NCBI RefSeq assembly: GCF_024138395.1 | Contig: NZ_JAMYDU010000019.1 | Coordinates: 1 to 64,000, forward strand | Source of the DNA: Pseudomonas mandelii | GTDB lineage: Bacteria; Pseudomonadota; Gammaproteobacteria; Pseudomonadales; Pseudomonadaceae | DNA: 64,000 nt | Direction of reading: 5' to 3' | In this document: positions 7,334-15,911 of the stretch, one piece after another | How the letters are laid out: each line of letters begins with the position of its first letter | Numbering within the stretch: position 1 is the first letter of the stretch | Position numbers and translations under genes: made by a program | The notes under the pieces: model-generated | The model's database searches: none | What the model was told of the DNA's origin: nothing | What the model saw: only the letters and a program-made list of their open reading frames with translations

Positions 7334-9784
7334 TCAGGCCGGCAGCGGACGGGTTTCTGGCGTGGTGCCGACAGCCGGCGCGCTCGGCAGGCGAGTCAGG
7401 CGCAGGGCATTCAGCACCACGGTCAACGAACTGATCGACATGCCGACCGCGGCCCATACCGGAGTGATCCAGCCGAGGGCGGCGAACGGCAACATGAGGC
7501 CATTGTACAGCGCCGCCCACAGCAAGTTCTCGATGATGACCCGACGGGTACGACGAGCCAGGCTGAAGGCTTGCACCAGCGCATCGAGGCGGTTCGACAG
7601 CAGCACCGCGTCGGCACTGGTTTTCGCCAGATCGGTAGCCGACCCCATCGCCACGCTGATGTCGGCGGCAGCCAGCACCGGCACGTCATTGACCCCGTCA
7701 CCGAGCATCAACACCTTGCGGCCTTCCTTGTGCAGCTGCTGCAGCACCTGCAATTTATCGTCCGGACGCAAACCGCCACGGGCCTCGTCGATGCCCAATT
7801 CGGCAGCGACGCTGGCAACCATCGGCGAGCTATCGCCAGATAGCAGTAACGTGCGCCAGCCGCGAGCTTTGCAGGCTGTCAGCAGGGCGGGCGCGTCGGC
7901 GCGCAACCTGTCGTCGAGCACGAACCACGCCAGCGGCCCGTGGTTGTCGCCGAGCAGCAGCCATTGGCCGGGCTCATCGGGCATGACTGGCGTTTGAGCG
8001 CCGCTGAGTTCACAGACAAACCCTGGCTGGCCAATGCGCAGGCGTTGCGCGCCGACCAACCCCTCAAGGCCCAGACCCGGTGTGCTGTGAACTTCTTCGG
8101 CGGCCAGCGGCGCGCGGCCAAAAGCCCGGGCAATCGGGTGTTCGGAGCGGTTTTCCAGAGCAGCGGCGAGGCTCAGGCATTGATCGCTGGTCAAGGCACC
8201 AAGCGGCCGTATCGAACGCAAGGCCAAGCGACCTTCGGTGAGGGTGCCTGTCTTGTCGAAAATCACCGTGTCGATCTGGTTCAGGCCTTCCAGCACATGG
8301 CCGCGTGTCAACAACAGACCGAGCTTGTGCAGTGTGCCGGTGGCGGCGGTGAGGGCGGTTGGCGTGGCCAGCGACAAGGCGCACGGGCACGTCGCAACCA
8401 GCATCGCCAAGACGATCCAGAAGGCTCGCGAAGAATCCAGTTCCCACCACAGCAGGCCAATGGCGGCCACCGCGATAAGTGACAACAGCAAAAACCATTG
8501 CGCGGCGCGGTCGGCGATTTCCGCCAGTCGTGGCTTTTCGGCCTGGGCGCGATCCAGCAGGCGGACGATGGCCGACAGGCGCGTGTCCTGCCCCAGCGCC
8601 AGGACTTCCACGGTCAGCGCCCCTTCGACGTTCAAGGTGCCGGCGGTGACGGCGTCGCCCGGGGTTCGTGGTTGTGGCAGGTATTCGCCGGTCAGCAGGG
8701 ATTCGTCGATGCTCGATTGACCCTCGAGGATTTTGCCATCGGCCGGCAGGATCGAGCCGGGATGCACCAGCACCTGATCGCCAACGCGCAATTCGCTGAG
8801 CAGAATCCGCTCGCTCTGGCCGTCGGCACTCAGCCGCAGGCAGGAGGCGGGCAGCAGATTGACGAGCTGTGCGGTTGCGGCGGCGGTGCGTTCCCGGGCG
8901 CGACGTTCCAGATAGCGCCCGGCCAGCAGGAACAGCGCGAACATCCCCACCGCATCGAAGTACAGCTCGCCGACCCCGGTGATTGAGGTCCAGATCCCGG
9001 CGAGGTAGGCACTGCCGATCGCCAGCGACACCGAGACGTCCATGGTCAGGTGACGGGTGCGCAGATCGCGCATCGCGCCCTTGAAGAACGGCGCGCAGCT
9101 GTAGAACACGATCGGCGTGGTCAGAAACAGCGCGACCCAGCGCAGGATGGTGTGCAGCTCGGGGCTGAGGTCGATGTTGAATTCCGGCCAGGTGGCCATG
9201 GTTGCCATCATTGCCTGGAACCACAGCAGCCCGGCGACACCGAGCTGACGCAGCGCCAGACGGTTTTCGCTGGCCAGTTGTTCACTGGCACGGTCGGCCT
9301 GATAGGGGTGGGCGGCGTAACCGATGTGGCGCAATTCACTGAGCACCTGGCTCAATGGTAATTGTGCATCGGCCCAGCGCACATGCAGGCGATGGTTGGA
9401 CAGGTTCAGGCGTGCTTCGGCCACCGCCGGCAAGGCACGCAGGTGTTTCTCGATCAACCAGCCGCAGGCGGCGCAACTGATGCCTTCCATCAACAGCGTG
9501 GTTTCGGCGAGTTCGCCTTCGTGGCGGACAAAGGGCTGCTGCACATCGGCGCGATCGTACAGTGCCAGTTCGTCCACCAACTGCACCGGCAAGGCTTCGG
9601 GGTTGGCCGAGGCTTCGCTGCGATGCTGGTAATAACTTTCCAGCCCACCGGCCACAATGGCCTCGGCCACCGCCTGGCAACCCGGGCAGCAGAACTCGCG
9701 GATGTCCCCGAGGACGGCGGCGGTGAAGCGGCTACCGGCCGGGACGGGCAGGGCGCAGTGGTAGCAGGGGGTTGGAGTAGTCAT
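7334..9784 (-). CDS. ccoI: Copper-translocating P-type ATPase CcoI
   Basis: 816 residues starting MTTPTPCYHC; the frame is open nine codons further upstream but those lack family resemblance. It exports copper for cbb3 oxidase assembly. In order: a cysteine-rich N terminus (C7/C10, C32-C36), a heavy-metal domain with GISCAAC (C104, C107), transmembrane segments, the metal-passing CPC (466-468), the phosphorylation motif DKTGT (510-514), and GDGVNDVPVL in the hinge domain. ccoH is upstream, but a 110-base palindromic element lies in between, so this end of the operon may be partly uncoupled. Confidence 0.95.
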   Translation of the reverse strand: MTTPTPCYHCALPVPAGSRFTAAVLGDIREFCCPGCQAVAEAIVAGGLESYYQHRSEASANPEALPVQLVDELALYDRADVQQPFVRHEGELAETTLLMEGISCAACGWLIEKHLRALPAVAEARLNLSNHRLHVRWADAQLPLSQVLSELRHIGYAAHPYQADRASEQLASENRLALRQLGVAGLLWFQAMMATMATWPEFNIDLSPELHTILRWVALFLTTPIVFYSCAPFFKGAMRDLRTRHLTMDVSVSLAIGSAYLAGIWTSITGVGELYFDAVGMFALFLLAGRYLERRARERTAAATAQLVNLLPASCLRLSADGQSERILLSELRVGDQVLVHPGSILPADGKILEGQSSIDESLLTGEYLPQPRTPGDAVTAGTLNVEGALTVEVLALGQDTRLSAIVRLLDRAQAEKPRLAEIADRAAQWFLLLSLIAVAAIGLLWWELDSSRAFWIVLAMLVATCPCALSLATPTALTAATGTLHKLGLLLTRGHVLEGLNQIDTVIFDKTGTLTEGRLALRSIRPLGALTSDQCLSLAAALENRSEHPIARAFGRAPLAAEEVHSTPGLGLEGLVGAQRLRIGQPGFVCELSGAQTPVMPDEPGQWLLLGDNHGPLAWFVLDDRLRADAPALLTACKARGWRTLLLSGDSSPMVASVAAELGIDEARGGLRPDDKLQVLQQLHKEGRKVLMLGDGVNDVPVLAAADISVAMGSATDLAKTSADAVLLSNRLDALVQAFSLARRTRRVIIENLLWAALYNGLMLPFAALGWITPVWAAVGMSISSLTVVLNALRLTRLPSAPAVGTTPETRPLPA

Positions 9785-9799
9785 GAGGCGTTGTCCGAT

Positions 9800-9909
9800 G
9801 ATCGTTCCCACGCTCTGCGTGGGAATGCCTCCCCGGACGCTCCGCGTCCGCTTCGGCCGGGACGCAGAGCGTCCCTGGCTGCGTTCCCACGCAGAGCGTG
9901 GGAACGATC
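9800..9909. repeat. Long palindromic element, GATCGTTCCCACG family, copy 1
   Basis: GATCGTTCCCACGCTCTGCG at 9800 is repeated in inverse at the other end, finishing at 9909. An inner pair of GGACGC and GCGTCC arms is also present. The sequence differs from the TCGCGGGCAAGC REPs. It fills the gap between ccoH and ccoI. A second copy lies at 63011-63121. Confidence 0.85.
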
Positions 9910-9919
9910 AGGGTAAGGC

Positions 9920-10459
9920 TTATTTTTTCAGGTCTTCCGCGCCTTGCAGCGGTTCATCACCGAGCAGCAGATCCTTGGCATGGCTGACTTGTTCTTCTTC
10001 GAACATGCGCCAGATCTTGTCATCCTGCATACCCAGCAATTCGACAAAGCGACGACCTTCAATCTTGTCGCTCAACTGGCCAATGTAGCGGCCCTGTTCG
10101 GTTTCGCTGCGGGCCAGGGTGATCTTGCGATCCTTCTCCGGCTGAGTCGGTGAAATCAGGTTCAGTTCAAGGGTTTTCGGCTGGCTGTTGCCGCTCAGGC
10201 GCAGGTCGACTTCGCCGGTCACGTCATCCAGATGCACGCTGGCACGCAGTTGCAGGGTCTGGGCCAGCAGTTCGCGGTCCAGCGAACGGTTGATGCCTTT
10301 GCCGGCCTCGTAATAGTTGTCGTTGACCAGGTTGTCCGGGTTGTTCACCGCGATGGTCACCATCGACAGGGTCAAGGTCACCGAGCAGGCCAGAATGGCG
10401 ATAATGATCCATGGCCAAAGGTGCTTGTACCAGGGACTTGCGGCAGTTGCTGCGGGCAT
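9920..10459 (-). CDS. ccoH: FixH/CcoH family protein
   Basis: 179 residues from the ATG at 10459, chosen because GAGAG lies about nine bases upstream on the coding strand; the frame is open five codons further. One N-terminal transmembrane helix (about 12-35) is followed by a periplasmic beta domain beginning NNPDNLVNDNYYEAGKGIN, the typical FixH pattern. The protein helps stabilise or assemble the cbb3 oxidase in the cytoplasmic membrane. It follows ccoG by eleven bases. Confidence 0.92.
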   Translation of the reverse strand: MPAATAASPWYKHLWPWIIIAILACSVTLTLSMVTIAVNNPDNLVNDNYYEAGKGINRSLDRELLAQTLQLRASVHLDDVTGEVDLRLSGNSQPKTLELNLISPTQPEKDRKITLARSETEQGRYIGQLSDKIEGRRFVELLGMQDDKIWRMFEEEQVSHAKDLLLGDEPLQGAEDLKK

Positions 10460-10470
10460 GATCACTTCTC

Positions 10471-11889
10471 TCAACGAATTTGTGGGCCGATGAATCGGCT
10501 CTTGGCTTCAACGTGGACGTTGGCGTCGTCGGCGTCCTTGAGGATGAATGTTACCTCGTTGGTGCTCGACGGCAGTTGTTCCGGTGCGCTGGACAGTTCG
10601 ACCGGCTGACTGAAAATCTCCCCGGCGGCGACCTTGATCTCGCGCTTGCCTTGCAGCTTGAGGTCCGGCAGGCCGGTGGCCTCCAGCACGTACGTGTGGT
10701 CGTGCTGGTCCTTGTTCATGATCTTCAGGCTGTAGACGTTTTCGATCCGGCCTTCGGCGTTCTCGCGATACAACACGCGGTCTTTACTGACATCGAAGCC
10801 GACCAGCGAGCGCATGAAGAACGCGGTCACCAGCAACGCGATCATCGCCAGCAACACCAGGGCATAACCGATCAGGCGTGGGCGCAGTTTATGGGTTTTT
10901 TGCCCCGACAGGTTGTGCTCGGTGGTGTAGCTGATCAGGCCGCGCGGGTAATCCATCTTGTCCATGATGCTGTCGCAGGCGTCGATGCATGCCGCGCAGC
11001 CGATGCATTCGATTTGCAGGCCGTCGCGGATGTCGATACCGGTGGGGCAGACCTGGACGCACATGGTGCAATCGATGCAGTCGCCCAGGCCCTGAGCCTT
11101 GTAGTCGATGCCTTTCTTGCGCGGGCCACGGCTCTCGCCACGGCGCGGGTCGTAGGAGACGATCAGCGTGTCCTTGTCGAACATCACGCTTTGGAAGCGT
11201 GCGTACGGGCACATGTAAATGCATACCTGCTCGCGCAACCAGCCGGCGTTGCCGTAAGTGGCGAGGGTGAAGAAACCAACCCAGAAATACGACCAGCCAT
11301 CGGCCTGCCCGGTGAAGAAATCGAGCACCAGTTCGCGAATCGGCGAGAAGTAACCGACGAAGGTCATGCCGGTCACGAAACCGATCAGCAGCCACATCGT
11401 GTGCTTGCTGAATTTACGCAGGAACTTGGTGGCGCTCATCGGCGACTTGTCGAGCTTGATGCGCTGGTTGCGGTCGCCTTCGGTGACTTTTTCGCACCAC
11501 ATGAAGATCCAGGTCCACACGCTCTGCGGGCAGGTGTAGCCGCACCAGACCCGACCGGCATACACGGTGATGAAGAACAGGCCAAAGGCACTGATGATCA
11601 AGATGCCCGAGAGCAGGATGAAATCCTGAGGCCAGAAGGTCGCGCCAAAAATGAAGAATTTACGTTCCGGCAGGTTCCACCAGACGGCTTGATGGCCGCC
11701 CCAGTTCAGCCACACCGTGCCGAAATACAACAGAAACAGCCCAGCACCGCCGATCATCCGCAGATTGCGAAACAGGCCGGTGAAGGCGCGGGTGTAGATC
11801 TTTTCTCGAGAGGCGTAGAGGTCGACGCTGTTGTTCGCGTTCTTGGCAGGCGGAGTGACGTCGTGTACCGGAATCTGATTGCTCATCAT
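10471..11889 (-). CDS. ccoG: Cytochrome c oxidase accessory protein CcoG (FixG/RdxA)
   Basis: 472 residues. A membrane ferredoxin-like protein thought to reduce copper for cbb3 assembly. Several transmembrane helices precede VWCGYTCPQSVW (about 115-126). A second membrane part is followed by two [4Fe-4S] motifs, CIDCTMCVQVCP (271-282) and CIGCAACIDACD (295-306), then a periplasmic immunoglobulin-like tail. Two ATGs (11889, 11886) are adjacent. It heads the ccoG-H-I-S group, directly downstream of the first ccoNOQP operon but beyond a terminator. Confidence 0.96.
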   Translation of the reverse strand: MMSNQIPVHDVTPPAKNANNSVDLYASREKIYTRAFTGLFRNLRMIGGAGLFLLYFGTVWLNWGGHQAVWWNLPERKFFIFGATFWPQDFILLSGILIISAFGLFFITVYAGRVWCGYTCPQSVWTWIFMWCEKVTEGDRNQRIKLDKSPMSATKFLRKFSKHTMWLLIGFVTGMTFVGYFSPIRELVLDFFTGQADGWSYFWVGFFTLATYGNAGWLREQVCIYMCPYARFQSVMFDKDTLIVSYDPRRGESRGPRKKGIDYKAQGLGDCIDCTMCVQVCPTGIDIRDGLQIECIGCAACIDACDSIMDKMDYPRGLISYTTEHNLSGQKTHKLRPRLIGYALVLLAMIALLVTAFFMRSLVGFDVSKDRVLYRENAEGRIENVYSLKIMNKDQHDHTYVLEATGLPDLKLQGKREIKVAAGEIFSQPVELSSAPEQLPSSTNEVTFILKDADDANVHVEAKSRFIGPQIR

Positions 11890-12150
11890 TGCATCCCACG
11901 GCAGTGGAAAAATGCCCGGTCAGTACGTGCCGACCGCGGTCAAAAAGAGGTGTTTCAGTGGCGCAATGATACGCCTGTAGCTCTAGCACAAGGGTGCGAC
12001 CTTTGGTCGCGTTGGGGGAAATCAATTGATGGTGTAATGACTTGAATCAATTGACTTGTGAATTATGGACGAGTTTTCGCACGGGAGTGCCCACCGCCAC
12101 TTTCCGGTTGATCCCGATGCCCAGGTCGATTGCATAGTGGAATCCAAACA
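11890..12150. other. ccoG upstream region
   Basis: No gene is supported in these 260 bases. On the ccoG strand there is TTGATTTCCCCCAA at 12012-12025, a 12/14 match to the ANR box, about 125 bases before the ccoG start. The palindrome ATCAATTGAT overlaps its edge and AATCAATTGA recurs at 12045-12054. Anr control of ccoG through this site is possible but weakly supported. Confidence 0.4.
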
Positions 12151-12189
12151 AAACGGCCCCGCCAATTCTCATTGGCGGGGCCGTTTTTT
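12151..12189 (-). terminator. Intrinsic terminator of the first ccoNOQP operon
   Basis: AACGGCCCCGCCAAT and ATTGGCGGGGCCGTT form a very strong stem with a short loop, flanked by A-rich and T-rich runs on both sides, so it can act in both directions. It lies 20 bases past the ccoP stop codon. Confidence 0.92.
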
Positions 12190-12208
12190 GTTGCATCAAG
12201 CATTTGCC

Positions 12209-13192
12209 TTACTGGGCGTCTGCTTCCGGTGCTTTTTCACCGTGAGAGAGGCTGTAGACGTAGGCGGCCAGCAGGTGAACCTTGTCGTTGCCTTGCAGCT
12301 GTTCTTGCGCAGGCATCTGACCCTGACGGCCGTAACGGATGGTCTGCTGCAGTTGAGCGAAGCTCGAACCGTAGATGAAACCGGTCGGGTGGGTCAGGTC
12401 AGGGGCGCCCATTGCTGGCGTGCCTTTACCTTGTGGGCCATGGCACGCCACGCAGTTGGCGGCGAACAGTTTCTGGCCGGCAACCGGGTCAGCCTTGGTG
12501 CCTTCCGGCAGCTTGCGGTCATCGAGGTTGGTCAGCACGAACGCGGCAACGTCTGCAACGCCTTGCTCGCCAATTACTTCAGCCCAGGCCGGCATCACAG
12601 CGTGACGACCGCCCATGATGGTGGTCTTGATGGTTTCTGCCTCGCCACCCCAGCGCCAGTCGGTGTCGGTCAGGTTAGGGAAGCCGTAGGCGCCTTTGGC
12701 GTCGGAACCGTGGCAGACCGAGCAGTTGGAGGCGAACAGGCGGCCACCCATCTTCAGGGCTTGCGGGTCTTTGGCCACTTCTTCGATTGGCATGGAAGCG
12801 AACTTGGCGAAGATCGGGCCGAACTTGGCGTCCGATCTGAGCATTTCCTTCTCCCACTCGTGAACGCCGGTCCAGCCGGTCTGGCCGTTGGCGAACGCGG
12901 TCTTGTTCTCGTTATCGAGGTAGTTGTAACCCGGCAACAGGCCTTTCCAGTTACCCAGGCCCGGGTACAGCACCAGGTAGCCGAGGGCGAAGATGATGGT
13001 GCCCACGAACAGCATGAACCACCATTTCGGCAGCGGGTTGTCATACTCCTCGATCCCGTCGAAGGAGTGGCCGACCGTTTCATCGGTGGATTCGCTGCGC
13101 TGGCCCTTGCGGGTGGACAGCAGCAGCCAGGTCAGGGCGAAGATGGTGCCGAGACTGAGGACTGTGACGTACAGACTCCAGAACGTAGTCAT
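12209..13192 (-). CDS. ccoP1: cbb3 oxidase subunit III CcoP (operon 1)
   Basis: 327 residues. CcoP is the dihaem cytochrome c subunit that delivers electrons to CcoN via CcoO. Two transmembrane helices (5-25, 57-77) are followed by two haem c sites, CSVCH (157-161) and CVACH (247-251). Compared with the second CcoP it has about 14 extra residues between PGY and GWTG (residues 90-105). It overlaps ccoQ by four bases (ATGA). The position next to ccoG matches the cco-1 operon of P. aeruginosa. Confidence 0.96.
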   Translation of the reverse strand: MTTFWSLYVTVLSLGTIFALTWLLLSTRKGQRSESTDETVGHSFDGIEEYDNPLPKWWFMLFVGTIIFALGYLVLYPGLGNWKGLLPGYNYLDNENKTAFANGQTGWTGVHEWEKEMLRSDAKFGPIFAKFASMPIEEVAKDPQALKMGGRLFASNCSVCHGSDAKGAYGFPNLTDTDWRWGGEAETIKTTIMGGRHAVMPAWAEVIGEQGVADVAAFVLTNLDDRKLPEGTKADPVAGQKLFAANCVACHGPQGKGTPAMGAPDLTHPTGFIYGSSFAQLQQTIRYGRQGQMPAQEQLQGNDKVHLLAAYVYSLSHGEKAPEADAQ

Positions 13193-13374
13193 TCTTTGTT
13201 ACTCCTAGAAGCTTGCTCGACGTGCTTGATGGCTTCGGGATCATCCGCGAAAGGCAGCAAGGTCGCGTCTTCAAACTCCGACTTGCGCTTGGGGCTGAAC
13301 ACCCACAGCGCCAGACCGATGAAGGCCACCATCACAACAACGGTGCCCAGGCCACGAATCATCCCGATATCCAT
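13189..13374 (-). CDS. ccoQ1: cbb3 oxidase subunit CcoQ (operon 1)
   Basis: 61 residues: MDIGMIRGLGT, then one transmembrane helix and the conserved ALWVFSPKRKSEFEDA segment of FixQ. The small subunit stabilises the complex. It starts five bases after the ccoO stop and overlaps ccoP. Confidence 0.95.
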   Translation of the reverse strand: MDIGMIRGLGTVVVMVAFIGLALWVFSPKRKSEFEDATLLPFADDPEAIKHVEQASRSNKE

Positions 13375-13379
13375 CTAAA

Positions 13380-13988
13380 TCACCGTTTGCTTTTGATGAT
13401 GGTGCCCAGGCCTTGCAGATAGGCCACCAGCGCGTCCATTTCGGTTTTGCCCTTCACAGCATCCTTGGCACCAGCGATGTCTTCGTCGGTGTAAGGGACG
13501 CCGAGCGTGCGCAAGACTTCCATTTTCTTGGCAGTGTCTTTGCCGTCGAGCTTGTTTTCCACGAGGAACGGGTAAGCCGGCATTTTCGACTCAGGCACTA
13601 CGTTGCGCGGGTTGTACAAATGCGCACGCTGCCAGTCATCGGAGTAACGACCGCCGACACGGGCCAGGTCCGGACCGGTACGCTTGGAACCCCACAGGAA
13701 CGGGTGGTCCCAAACGCTTTCACCGGCGACCGAGTAGTGGCCGTAACGTTCGGTTTCAGCACGGAACGGGCGAATCATCTGCGAGTGGCAGCCGACGCAA
13801 CCGTTGGCGATGTACACGTCGCGGCCTTCCAGTTCAAGGGCGGTGCGCGGCTTCATGCCCTCGACCGGCTTGTTGGTGACGTCCTGGAAAAACAGCGGAA
13901 CGATTTGAGTCAGGCCGCCGACGCTGACGGCGATAACCATGAAGAAGGCCAGCAGGCCAATATTCTTCTCGACTGCTTCATGCTTCAT
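13380..13988 (-). CDS. ccoO1: cbb3 oxidase subunit II CcoO (operon 1)
   Basis: 202 residues. The monohaem cytochrome c subunit: an N-terminal membrane anchor (about 11-33) and haem site CVGCHSQMIRPF beginning at 64. Its ATG shares one base with the ccoN stop codon, indicating translational coupling. By eye it is roughly 80% identical to the second CcoO. Confidence 0.97.
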   Translation of the reverse strand: MKHEAVEKNIGLLAFFMVIAVSVGGLTQIVPLFFQDVTNKPVEGMKPRTALELEGRDVYIANGCVGCHSQMIRPFRAETERYGHYSVAGESVWDHPFLWGSKRTGPDLARVGGRYSDDWQRAHLYNPRNVVPESKMPAYPFLVENKLDGKDTAKKMEVLRTLGVPYTDEDIAGAKDAVKGKTEMDALVAYLQGLGTIIKSKR

Positions 13989-15430
13989 CAGTGAGCTCCA
14001 ACTACAGCAATCTTGGTAGCGGCTTCGGCTTCAACCGGGTTCGAGGCGCGAACGGTACGGAACACGTTGTAGGCCATGAACAGCATGCCACTGGCAAAGA
14101 ACGCACCGCCCAGGGCACGAACGATGAAGCCTGGGTGGCTGGCTTGCAGCGCTTCAACGAACGAGTAGGTGAGGGTGCCGTCATCGTTGATTGCACGCCA
14201 CATCAGGCCCTGGGTGATGCCGTTGACCCACATCGAGGCGATGTACAGAACGGTACCAATGGTCGCGAGCCAGAAGTGCGTGTTGATCAGGGCGATGCTG
14301 TGCATCTGCGTGCGACCGAACAGTTTCGGGATCATGTGGTAGATCGCGCCGATCGAAATCATCGCTACCCAGCCAAGAGCGCCGGCGTGTACGTGGCCGA
14401 TGGTCCAGTCGGTGTAGTGCGAGAGCGAGTTGACGGTCTTGATGGCCATCATCGGGCCTTCGAAGGTCGACATGCCGTAGAACGCCAGCGATACCACGAG
14501 GAAACGCAGGATCGGGTCGGTGCGCAGCTTATGCCAGGCGCCCGAGAGGGTCATCATGCCGTTGATCATGCCGCCCCAGCTGGGTGCCAGCAGGATGATC
14601 GACATCGCCATGCCCAGGGACTGAGCCCAGTCCGGCAGTGCGGTGTAGTGCAAATGATGCGGACCGGCCCAGATGTACAGGGTGATCAACGCCCAGAAGT
14701 GCACGATCGACAGACGATAAGAGTAGATCGGACGTTCGGCCTGCTTCGGAACGAAGTAGTACATCATCCCCAGGAAGCCGGTGGTCAGGAAGAAACCTAC
14801 CGCGTTGTGGCCGTACCACCACTGGATCATCGCATCGGTCGCACCCGAGTAAGCCGAGTAGGACTTGAAGAAACTGACCGGCAGGGACGCGTGGTTGACG
14901 ATGTGGAGCATCGCGGTCACGACGATGAAGGCACCGTAGAACCAGTTACCGACATAGATGTGTTTGGTCTTGCGCTTGACGATGGTGCCGAAGAACACCA
15001 GACCGTAGGTGACCCAGACAATAGCCAGCAGAATAGCCAGAGGCCATTCCAGTTCCGCGTATTCCTTGGTGGTCGTGAAACCCATCGGCAAGGTAATGAT
15101 CGCGCCGACGATCACCGCTTGCCAACCCCAGAAGGTGAAGGCCGCGAGGCTGTCGGAAATCAGTCGCGTTTGGCAGGTTCGCTGCACGACGTAATAGGAA
15201 GTGGCAAACAGCGCACAACCACCGAAGGCGAAAATCACCAGGTTGGTGTGCAGCGGGCGCAGGCGTCCAAAGCTCGTCCATGCCAGACCGAAGTTCAACT
15301 CCGGCCAGACCAGTTGCGAGGCGATGAAGACACCGAGCCCCATGCCAAGGATCCCCCAGACCACCGTCATGATGGCGAACTGGCGGACTACCTTATAGTT
15401 ATAAGCAGTCGGACTGATTGCTGTGCTCAT
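13988..15430 (-). CDS. ccoN1: cbb3 oxidase catalytic subunit I CcoN (operon 1)
   Basis: 480 residues from the ATG at 15430 (MSTAISPTAYNYKVVRQF); a longer open frame upstream has no family similarity. CcoN carries the low-spin haem b, the high-spin haem b3 and CuB, and reduces oxygen with high affinity. The conserved segments FGRLRPLHTN, WWYGHNAVGFFLT, GPHHLHYTALPDW and GHVHAGALGWVAM supply the metal and haem histidines. GGAA lies ten bases before the start. A weak ANR-like site sits at 15516-15529. Confidence 0.97.
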   Translation of the reverse strand: MSTAISPTAYNYKVVRQFAIMTVVWGILGMGLGVFIASQLVWPELNFGLAWTSFGRLRPLHTNLVIFAFGGCALFATSYYVVQRTCQTRLISDSLAAFTFWGWQAVIVGAIITLPMGFTTTKEYAELEWPLAILLAIVWVTYGLVFFGTIVKRKTKHIYVGNWFYGAFIVVTAMLHIVNHASLPVSFFKSYSAYSGATDAMIQWWYGHNAVGFFLTTGFLGMMYYFVPKQAERPIYSYRLSIVHFWALITLYIWAGPHHLHYTALPDWAQSLGMAMSIILLAPSWGGMINGMMTLSGAWHKLRTDPILRFLVVSLAFYGMSTFEGPMMAIKTVNSLSHYTDWTIGHVHAGALGWVAMISIGAIYHMIPKLFGRTQMHSIALINTHFWLATIGTVLYIASMWVNGITQGLMWRAINDDGTLTYSFVEALQASHPGFIVRALGGAFFASGMLFMAYNVFRTVRASNPVEAEAATKIAVVGAH

Positions 15431-15515
15431 TCTAAGGTTCCACGGTTTGGGTGTTTTATTAGGAGTAAAAATCGGCCGCAAGTATGTAGAAAGCGGGGGG
15501 TCATTGCAACGCGCC

Positions 15516-15529
15516 ATGACATGGGTCAA
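15516..15529 (-). promoter_or_regulatory. Weak ANR-like box upstream of ccoN1
   Basis: TTGACCCATGTCAT on the coding strand matches TTGAT-N4-ATCAA at 7 of 10 defined positions and the Pseudomonas variant ending GTCAA at 8 of 10. It lies 86-99 bases before ccoN1. TACATA at 15483-15488 could be a -10. In P. aeruginosa the matching operon is largely constitutive, so the site may be weak or inactive. Confidence 0.4.
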
Positions 15530-15640
15530 TGCTTTCAAAAGCTGATTCTGCGGCCTTTCCATGCGCTGCGTAAGGACAAAATTGCCCTCGGACAAATGTC
15601 GCAACGGATGAAAGAGGCGAGGGGTTCAGGTCAGTTGTAA

Positions 15641-15911
15641 CGGGGTATGTTCAAACACGACGATGGTGTAACAGAGGACAACGGGGACGATAGCCGGTGT
15701 CTACCAGCCTTTGCGGCCTGTTATCGAGCAAATTCGTCGAACACATCGGGTTGAATCGACCTGGAACCGGCGCTGGCCAGCACGCCTCGCAGGACAGCTT
15801 AAACCTGAATCCGGCGAACCGAAAGGAAAGACAAGGGAGGGTGCGACAATGCGTCGCAAAGGGGCAGTGAACTGCCGCATCCGGGTGAATGCGGCGTTGC
15901 GCGGGCGAGAT
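15641..15911. other. Gap between the two ccoNOQP operons, with three small hairpins
   Basis: No gene is supported. Near the ccoP2 end there are three consecutive short palindromes: GCGAC/GTCGC (15843-15857), GGCAGT/ACTGCC (15863-15876) and GCCGCAT/ATGCGGC (15874-15895). The last two overlap, so they are mutually exclusive. There is no U tract, so a normal intrinsic terminator for ccoP2 is not evident. Confidence 0.4.

Noticed and set aside
10480..12045. Long open frame opposite ccoG
   Set aside because: Antisense shadow; the same effect appears opposite ccoN1 (13991-15640) and ccoN2 (17628-19160).
12001..12060. ATCAATTGAT palindrome and AATCAATTGA repeat as ANR boxes of ccoG
   Set aside because: Spacing of the halves is wrong for TTGAT-N4-ATCAA; only the weaker TTGATTTCCCCCAA overlapping them is noted.
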